Part shown: positions 57,444 to 64,000 of the stretch, in pieces
Layout: the number at the start of each line of letters is the position of its first letter
Numbering within the stretch: the first letter of the stretch is position 1
Assembly: GCA_947495125.1 (NCBI GenBank)
Contig: CANLXL010000010.1
Location: forward strand, 104,403 to 168,402
DNA length: 64,000 nucleotides
Direction: 5' to 3'
Origin: an uncultured Flaviramulus sp.
GTDB lineage: Bacteria; Bacteroidota; Bacteroidia; Flavobacteriales; Flavobacteriaceae
Program-made: the position numbers and the translations under genes
Notes under the pieces: model-generated
Seen by the model: only the letters and a program-made list of their open reading frames with translations
What the model was told of the DNA's origin: nothing
Database searches by the model: none

Positions 57444-58094
57444 CTAATCTATAGTGTTGATGTAATAATCTTTGTATTTGTCGGCATCAAAGGTAAATAA
57501 GGTTTTTGATAATGGCTCGTTTGTTTTAAAAGAATTAACAGTAAGCGTTGTTTTCGTACCGTTTTTTCCAATCTGAATTAAATTATAGATATGTTTGGTT
57601 TGGGTATCGACACCCAAAAGAATATGCTTTATTTCAGAATTCGAATCAATGGGAGTTAACTTTACATATTGAATTTTTCTGCCTTTAACATTTTGTTCAA
57701 TATCCATTTCATAGGTATATCCATCTTCATAAAAGGATAACATTTTACTGGGCGTTATGGCGTCTTCTTCGTCTTCACCCTCTACAGAAATCGTAACTTC
57801 TTCATCTTCGGGGCTAATATTGTACAATGTTTTACCGTTAAATATTCGGGTTACTCCAAAAATATTCAGTCTATAATTATCGCCTTGCATGACCACATCT
57901 CCCTTAGTTTCTTGTTTCATGTTTTCAGAAACATTTTCAAGAACAAATTTAAAATCTAAAGCGATATTTTCGTAGCTTTTTACCTTTTCTGAAACCTCAT
58001 TTAATAGTGCTTTTCCCTGATTTTGTCCAAAACCATTAAATGCGCCAAACGCTATGGAAAAAAATATGATTGTTATTATATTTTTAATCTTCAT
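57444..58094 (-). CDS. lolA: Outer membrane lipoprotein carrier protein LolA
   Basis: A 216-residue periplasmic protein with signal peptide (IIFFSIAFGAFNGFGQ). The fold is the open beta-barrel of LolA: NIALDFKFVLENVSENMKQE, GDVVMQGDNYRLNIFGVTRI, YNISPEDEEVTISVEGEDEE and KIQYVKLTPIDS. It shuttles lipoproteins from LolCDE to the outer membrane. It lies between ftsK (5 bases upstream) and the LptF/G gene. This is a gene order I associate with flavobacteria and links two envelope export routes in one transcript. Confidence 0.88.
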   Translation of the reverse strand: MKIKNIITIIFFSIAFGAFNGFGQNQGKALLNEVSEKVKSYENIALDFKFVLENVSENMKQETKGDVVMQGDNYRLNIFGVTRIFNGKTLYNISPEDEEVTISVEGEDEEDAITPSKMLSFYEDGYTYEMDIEQNVKGRKIQYVKLTPIDSNSEIKHILLGVDTQTKHIYNLIQIGKNGTKTTLTVNSFKTNEPLSKTLFTFDADKYKDYYINTID

Positions 58095-58099
58095 TGTCC

Positions 58100-60478
58100 T
58101 TATAAATTTTCATTTGCCAGATGCTGATCCAAAGCAGTTAAATCGGGTACTAAAACCTGTCTTGCTTTACTCCCTTCAAAGGGTCCTACGATCCCTGCAG
58201 CTTCGAGTTGATCAATCAATCTTCCAGCTCGATTGTATCCTAATTTTAGTTTTCGTTGCAATAAAGAGGCAGACCCTTGTTGCGCTGTTACAATCACAAT
58301 AGCCGCATCTTTAAACAACTTATCTCTATCTGAGATATCTATATCAAGACTTGTGCCACTTTCTTCACCTACATATTCCGGTAATTGATAAGCCTCCGGG
58401 TAGGCCTTTTGAGCTCCAATATATTCTGTTATTTTTTCAACTTCCGGCGTATCGACAAAGGCACATTGTACACGAATCACATCATTACCCTGTGTAAATA
58501 ACATATCACCACGTCCAATTAACTGATCTGCTCCGGAACCATCTAAAATCGTCCTGGAATCAATTTTAGAAGTCACTCTAAAAGCAATTCGTGCCGGGAA
58601 GTTTGCTTTAATAATACCGGTTATAACGTTTACTGAAGGGCGTTGTGTCGCAATAATTAAATGAATACCAATGGCACGTGCCAACTGTGCTAAACGTGCA
58701 ATAGGGGTCTCCACTTCTTTACCGGCTGTCATTATTAAATCGGCAAACTCATCAACAACTAAAACAATATAGGGTAAGAATTGATGCCCCTCATTGGGGT
58801 TTAATTTTCGAGCTTTGAATTTAGCATTGTATTCGGCAATATTTCTACAAAGTGCATTTTTAAGCAGTTCGTAGCGGTTATCCATCTCAATACATAAGGA
58901 GTTTAAAGTATTAATAACCTTAGTATTGTCTGTTATAATCGCATCTTCACTATCCGGGAGTTTCGCAAGATAATGACGTTCAATTTTATTAAAAAGCGTT
59001 AGTTCTACTTTTTTGGGATCGACCAATATAAATTTAACTTCTGCGGGATGCTTTTTATATAAAAGTGACGTTAAAACGGCATTTAAACCAACAGATTTAC
59101 CCTGCCCCGTAGCTCCTGCCATAAGTAAATGTGGCATTTTGGCAAGATCGACAACAAAAGTTTCGTTGCTGATGGTTTTTCCCAGGGCAATAGGCAATTG
59201 CATCTCTGAATTCTGAAATTTCTTCGAAGCGATGACCGAGCGCATGGAAACGATGGTTGAATTCTGATTGGGAACTTCAATACCAATGGTTCCCTTTCCC
59301 GGAATGGGTGCAATGATTCGAATACCCAGTGCTGAAAGCGATAATGCGATATCGTCTTCCAGGTTTTTGATTTTTGAAATACGAACCCCTGCTTCCGGTA
59401 CAATTTCATATAATGTCACCGTAGGTCCTATAGTTGCCTTGATACTGGCAATACCAATCTTATAGTTGTTTAAGGTTTCTACAATTTTGTTTTTATTTTC
59501 TTCGAGCTCTTCCTGATTAATGGTGATACCCTCGGTGTCATACTTTTTTAACAGATCGAGTGTGGGGAATTGATAATTGCCTAATTCTAAAGTGGGGTCG
59601 AACTGTCCAAAATCTTCAACCAACTTATTGGCTAAATTATCAGTTTCAGAAAGTTCGTCTGCTACAGTTTCGACCTTCATCTCTAATTCCGGTTCTTCAT
59701 CCTGAACAATCTCAACGGGTGTAACCTTAACCTCTAAAGGTGCTGATTCTGGTTTCTTTTCAACATCGTTATTTTCTAACGGAATCTCAAAAGCTGTTTT
59801 AATGGCTTCAGCTTCTTCAGATAAATTATTATCTAATGGTACCGAAAAGGCTTCGTTTGCTTGAGAAAACTCTTCTTTAATATCTTTTTTTGCGGATTTA
59901 AAAAGTTCTGTAATGCTTTGAAACGTGACTCTAAACCGAATGGCTAAATAGGTTATTAGCCCAAACAGCAACAGAAGAGCAGTCCCTATTTTACCAATAT
60001 AATCTTGTAAAAAGGCATTGAGCTCAAACCCAATAGTACCTCCAAGGATGTCGTTTTTGCCTCCAAAAAAACCAAAGAACACCGAGCACCAGATCATAAT
60101 CAAGATGCCCCAAAACCAATGTTGTCGCAATTTGGATTTTCCAATATCCATTAACACATAAATGCCGGATAAAAACATCAAACCGGATAGAATGAATGCT
60201 GATATACCAAACCCTCGGTGTATAAAAAAATCGCTTAACCATGCACCGGATTTATTTAACCAGTTTTTAGAAGTACTATCTCGAGAAGTGAAGTCAGACA
60301 AACTACTTTGATCTGCTTCTCCTGTGAAAAAGAAAGAGATAAAGGCAATACACAACAAAACCCCAAATATGGCTAAAAAGCTCCCTAATATGAGCTTTTG
60401 CTGATTAGATAACTTAAAACTTGGTCTTCTAAGTTTTTTTCCAGGTGGTTTTTTAGTCTTGGTTTTTCTCTTCGCCAT
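58100..60478 (-). CDS. ftsK: FtsK/SpoIIIE-family DNA translocase
   Basis: A 792-residue protein. A basic N-terminus precedes four membrane helices up to about residue 180. An acidic linker follows (about 200-300). The alpha/beta motor domains carry Walker A in GATGQGKSVGLNAVL (about 452-466) and Walker B in YIVLVVDEFADLIM (about 573). A gamma winged-helix sits at the C-terminus (about 725-785, ASLLQRKLKLGYNRAGRLID). It pumps chromosome ends to the dif site during division. The linker is short compared with E. coli FtsK, as usual in this phylum. Confidence 0.95.
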   Translation of the reverse strand: MAKRKTKTKKPPGKKLRRPSFKLSNQQKLILGSFLAIFGVLLCIAFISFFFTGEADQSSLSDFTSRDSTSKNWLNKSGAWLSDFFIHRGFGISAFILSGLMFLSGIYVLMDIGKSKLRQHWFWGILIMIWCSVFFGFFGGKNDILGGTIGFELNAFLQDYIGKIGTALLLLFGLITYLAIRFRVTFQSITELFKSAKKDIKEEFSQANEAFSVPLDNNLSEEAEAIKTAFEIPLENNDVEKKPESAPLEVKVTPVEIVQDEEPELEMKVETVADELSETDNLANKLVEDFGQFDPTLELGNYQFPTLDLLKKYDTEGITINQEELEENKNKIVETLNNYKIGIASIKATIGPTVTLYEIVPEAGVRISKIKNLEDDIALSLSALGIRIIAPIPGKGTIGIEVPNQNSTIVSMRSVIASKKFQNSEMQLPIALGKTISNETFVVDLAKMPHLLMAGATGQGKSVGLNAVLTSLLYKKHPAEVKFILVDPKKVELTLFNKIERHYLAKLPDSEDAIITDNTKVINTLNSLCIEMDNRYELLKNALCRNIAEYNAKFKARKLNPNEGHQFLPYIVLVVDEFADLIMTAGKEVETPIARLAQLARAIGIHLIIATQRPSVNVITGIIKANFPARIAFRVTSKIDSRTILDGSGADQLIGRGDMLFTQGNDVIRVQCAFVDTPEVEKITEYIGAQKAYPEAYQLPEYVGEESGTSLDIDISDRDKLFKDAAIVIVTAQQGSASLLQRKLKLGYNRAGRLIDQLEAAGIVGPFEGSKARQVLVPDLTALDQHLANENL

Positions 60479-60593
60479 TAATGGGTTATTGTTTCAAATT
60501 CAAATCTGAGGGCAGGTCTGAGATTACATTACTTTCTTTAGCAATGCAACAAAAATACAAATTACTAACGTTTATCCTAGTGGTAATAGTATA

Positions 60594-60962
60594 TTAAAAA
60601 ATTTTTGGAAGATATATGATTAAACCTATAATTACAGCAAAAACAGAGGCTATAAATACGGCTCCGGCTGCTATATCTTTTATGAACCCAATTTTTTCAT
60701 GATGTTCCGGATGAATAAAATCCGCAATTTTTTCAACAGCGGTATTAACCGCCTCAATACTCATTACCAACGCAATAGCTAAAAGTTGAATAATCCATTC
60801 TGTTAATGAGATATGCAATGCGAACCCCATAATAATCATTGCCACCGCGATGCCAAACTGAACTTTAATACTAGCTTCAGTCTTTAATAGTAGAACAGCT
60901 CCTTTAAATGCATAACCAATACTCTTTAAGCGATTAACAAAAAAAGATTCTTTTTCATTCAT
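60594..60962 (-). CDS. Diacylglycerol kinase-family membrane protein
   Basis: A 122-residue membrane protein with three helices (FGIAVAMIIMGFALHISL, then LLAIALVMSIEAVNTAVEKI and AAGAVFIASVFAVIIGLIIY). The motif EAVNTAVEKIADF is the family's catalytic and nucleotide-binding helix, and KDIAAGAV follows. In Gram-negative bacteria DgkA recycles diacylglycerol from envelope synthesis. Some relatives act on undecaprenol instead, which cannot be excluded here. It lies between tpx and ftsK on the same strand. Confidence 0.88.
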   Translation of the reverse strand: MNEKESFFVNRLKSIGYAFKGAVLLLKTEASIKVQFGIAVAMIIMGFALHISLTEWIIQLLAIALVMSIEAVNTAVEKIADFIHPEHHEKIGFIKDIAAGAVFIASVFAVIIGLIIYLPKIF

Positions 60963-60982
60963 TTAAATACATCCTTTTTGCA

Positions 60983-61483
60983 TTATTTAAGAGCACTTAA
61001 TGCGGCTTCATAATTTGGTTCTTGACCTATTTCCGGCACTTGCTCTGTATATAACACGATACCGTTTTTATCTGCAATGATAATACATCTTGAAAGCAGA
61101 GCATCAAAAATGCCATTGGTCATTATGAGTCCATAATCTCGTCCAAACGTTCCATTTTTAAAATCTGATAGCATGACCACATTTTCAAGACCTTCTGCAG
61201 CGCAAAATTGTTCTTGTGCAAATGGTAAATCTCTTGAAATGCATAGTACTTTTGTGTTTTCTAAAGATGCGACCGATGCATTAAAGGCTCTTACTGAAGC
61301 CGAACATACTCCGGTATTTACGCTGGGAAAAATATTTAGAATGAGATGATGTCCATTAAAGTCTTCCAGAGTTTTTGTAGATAAGTCTGTTGCGACGAGT
61401 TTAAAATCTTTGATTTTATCTCCAATTTCCGGTAATTTTCCAGATGTCGTTACCGGATTACCTCCTAAGGTTATGTTTGCCAT
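60983..61483 (-). CDS. tpx: Thiol peroxidase (atypical 2-Cys peroxiredoxin)
   Basis: A 166-residue peroxiredoxin. The peroxidatic cysteine is in FPSVNTGVCSASVRAFN and the resolving cysteine in FAQEQFCAAEGLENVVMLSD. The start (ITLGGNPVTTSGKLPEIGDK) and FGRDYGLIM are characteristic of Tpx. It reduces hydroperoxides with thioredoxin. It is transcribed divergently from katG, so two peroxide defence genes face each other across 170 bases and could share a regulator. Confidence 0.93.
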   Translation of the reverse strand: MANITLGGNPVTTSGKLPEIGDKIKDFKLVATDLSTKTLEDFNGHHLILNIFPSVNTGVCSASVRAFNASVASLENTKVLCISRDLPFAQEQFCAAEGLENVVMLSDFKNGTFGRDYGLIMTNGIFDALLSRCIIIADKNGIVLYTEQVPEIGQEPNYEAALSALK

Positions 61484-61634
61484 ATTGTATATATATTATT
61501 AAAATTTAAAATTACTGTTTTTAAAGGGCTTTGGCAACATTGCCCGGAGGTTATTCGTATAAAATAAATTTATTTAAATATAAAAATTATCAATTTTGAT
61601 TATAGTTGATTTAGTGCTAATTTTAAAAAGTTAA

Positions 61635-63854
<2,220 letters not shown>

Positions 63855-63882
63855 GAGAATGATTTGGGATGAATTTAAAATG

Positions 63883-63912
63883 AAAAGCCTACTAAAAATT
63901 TAGTAGGCTTTT
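63883..63912 (+). terminator. Rho-independent terminator after katG
   Basis: AAAAGCCTACTAAA pairs with TTTAGTAGGCTTTT, continuing into a T-run. Confidence 0.88.
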
Positions 63913-63925
63913 TCTATGCTCTAAT

Positions 63926-64000
63926 TGTCCCGTCCTGAAATAGCGATACACTAAAACCTTAGTGTAATGAAAACATCAACAAATTCAGGGTATGTAAAAC
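63926..64000 (+). mobile_element. Probable left end of an insertion sequence, with first codons of a transposase
   Basis: TGTCCCGTCCTGAAATAGCG starts at 63926 and has the look of an IS terminal inverted repeat. The ATG at 63967 opens a frame beginning KTSTNSGYVK, which resembles from memory the first residues of IS3-type OrfA proteins in flavobacteria. The element is cut by the window edge, so neither the transposase nor the other end can be checked. Confidence 0.4.

Overview
The window is AT-rich chromosomal DNA of a member of the Bacteroidota, almost certainly a marine or free-living Flavobacteriaceae. The support is a SusC/SusD pair, type IX secretion C-terminal sorting domains, many SPII lipoproteins, the degenerate-GCHII form of RibB, an LptF/G permease with an enlarged middle domain, and core genes (ftsK, lolA, tpx, katG) in flavobacterial style. 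No species name can be supported from the sequence alone.

Region 1 (1-6743) is a glycan-related cluster. It holds the end of a GH89 alpha-N-acetylglucosaminidase, two translationally coupled paralogous lipoproteins of a family I do not recognise, and a small hypothetical gene. Convergent to these are an SGNH esterase lipoprotein and a membrane acyltransferase of the heparan-alpha-glucosaminide N-acetyltransferase type. Region 2 (6941-20583) holds a large VIT-VWA-TonB_C-TPR-DUF2135 surface protein and a membrane-anchored SUMF1-fold protein without the catalytic cysteines. After a scarred intergenic stretch comes a TPR histidine kinase/NarL-type response regulator pair, followed by three exported proteins. 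The first two of these have nearly identical upstream leaders with a NarL-like 7-2-7 palindrome, which suggests a self-contained signalling unit.

Region 3 (20849-50809, about 30 kb) is best read as one integrated genomic island in the 3' end of tRNA-Ser(UGA). It has a 14-bp direct repeat of the tRNA 3' end at both borders, a tyrosine integrase next to the intact tRNA, shared sub-terminal repeats just inside both borders, and two similar 15-bp-stem hairpins. The left hairpin looks like the tRNA's original terminator and the right one like its replacement. The cargo is a complete polysaccharide utilisation locus: ECF sigma factor, FecR anti-sigma factor, STN-containing SusC, SusD, GH89, GH5, a GH123/DUF6067-like protein, a divergent GH95-like protein, DUF5107-TPR and GH95. 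The predicted activities (alpha-GlcNAc and alpha-fucose removal plus an endo-acting GH5) suggest a GlcNAc/fucose-containing glycan or glycoconjugate. The backbone (45.0-50.6 kb) carries a conserved mobile-element protein, ssb, a RadC/JAB protein, a BfmA/BtgA-like mobilisation protein, an HTH protein and the integrase. It also carries candidate iterons, a strongly structured non-coding segment and an oriT-like hairpin cluster. I found no relaxase or conjugation genes, so the island looks non-autonomous. A 5'-truncated sugar transporter marks the seam between PUL and backbone.

Region 4 (50883-64000) is ordinary chromosome: nitroreductase, DegT-family aminotransferase, a T9SS protein, ribB, an lptF/G-lolA-ftsK-dgk-tpx series on the minus strand, katG, and probably the edge of an insertion sequence at the right end.
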